From NCBI GenBank assembly GCA_016288355.1, contig JAEEYY010000197.1, positions 1-6,018 on the forward strand: DNA of 6,018 nt. The letters run 5' to 3'. Under the pieces are notes generated by a model, which had not been told where the DNA came from, did no database searches, and saw only the letters and a list, made by a program, of their open reading frames with translations. Made by a program: the position numbers and the translations under genes. The DNA is from Synergistes sp. (GTDB taxonomy: Bacteria; Synergistota; Synergistia; Synergistales; Synergistaceae). This document shows positions 5,700 through 6,018 of this stretch, piece by piece; positions within the stretch are counted from its first letter, which is position 1; each line of letters starts with the position of its first letter.

Positions 5700-6018
5700 T
5701 TTTATCATCCTTTTCCAGCAGGCCGATAAAACGCGGCGTTTCGGCATAACGGCCTTTGATCAGGTCATCAAAGACGGAGTGCGCGTCGCCCGCGTAAAAA
5801 TCGCGGCCTCCAAGACCGAATATATACTCCTGGACCGGCACATGCTCTTCAAGGGAGTAGAGCGCGGACTTCACTTCCGCGGCAAGCGGCGCGGTGCCGC
5901 CTATGCTTGCGCTTCTGTCCAGCACTGCTACGCCGCGTTTTCCCTTTGCCAGCGCCGCCAGCTCGCTGCGCGGGAATGGACGGAAAAATCTGACGCGCAG
6001 AGCTCCGGCTTTTATGCC
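5686..6018 (-). CDS. 2-oxoacid:ferredoxin oxidoreductase, alpha subunit (C-terminal part only)
   Basis: These are the last 110 codons of the alpha subunit, the partner of the beta subunit that follows; the beginning lies beyond the right edge of the window. The frame is open to the edge. It reads through LRVRFFRPFP near its visible start, then KGKRGVAVLDRS, AEVKSALY and IFGLGGRDF, the typical C-terminal domain of pyruvate or 2-ketoisovalerate:ferredoxin oxidoreductase alpha subunits. It ends in TAA at 5686-5688, inside the start of the beta gene. An internal GTG at 5925 is in frame but is not a start, since homologous sequence continues upstream of it. The gamma and delta subunits that usually precede alpha would lie outside the window. 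Confidence 0.9.
   Translation of the reverse strand, partial: GIKAGALRVRFFRPFPRSELAALAKGKRGVAVLDRSASIGGTAPLAAEVKSALYSLEEHVPVQEYIFGLGGRDFYAGDAHSVFDDLIKGRYAETPRFIGLLEKDDKNERA

Noticed and set aside
4620..5729. Long plus-strand open frame opposite the oxidoreductase beta gene
   Set aside because: It lies antisense to a gene with clear cluster and thiamine motifs, crosses a terminator, and has no recognisable domain or ribosome binding site.

Overview
The window is bacterial DNA of mid-range G+C. It carries compact genes with clear AGGAG-type ribosome binding sites, and its gene set fits an anaerobe that ferments amino acids: a carbamate kinase, a proline racemase family gene, a YgeY-like M20 metallohydrolase and a four-cysteine 2-oxoacid:ferredoxin oxidoreductase. 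The mix and style would fit the Synergistota (Cloacibacillus/Synergistes-like) or a related amino-acid-fermenting anaerobe. That placement is an inference from gene content; there is no rRNA or marker gene here.

Layout. Two genes lie on the plus strand: carbamate kinase (arcC, 85-1080, closed by a strong terminator at 1123-1145) and a DUF3842 protein of unknown function (1519-1932). Between them is about 440 bp of non-coding sequence with GNRA-capped hairpins. Positions 1933-2175 are a convergent gap rich in inverted repeats. The other genes are on the minus strand and read right to left: the C-terminal end of an oxidoreductase alpha subunit (5686-6018, cut by the window edge), its overlapping beta subunit (4767-5699) with a terminator, the M20 hydrolase (3459-4619) with a second terminator, a very A+T-rich leader, and the proline racemase family gene (2176-3180).

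The most notable observation is that the racemase gene is intact from its start to a natural TGA stop except for one in-frame TAG at 2563-2565. The TAG lies between the two catalytic cysteines. No frameshift is involved and both halves look conserved. It is either a recent nonsense mutation (or base error) or a site of amber readthrough/recoding. TAG ends two other genes in the window as an ordinary stop, which favours the mutation reading.

How the genes fit together: carbamate kinase makes ATP from carbamoyl phosphate released by arginine, citrulline or ureide breakdown. The racemase would interconvert proline (or hydroxyproline) enantiomers. The M20 hydrolase would release amino acids or related products from amide or peptide substrates. 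The ferredoxin oxidoreductase turns 2-oxoacids from transaminated amino acids into acyl-CoA plus reduced ferredoxin. Each transcription unit has its own terminator, so the genes share a theme but do not form one operon.
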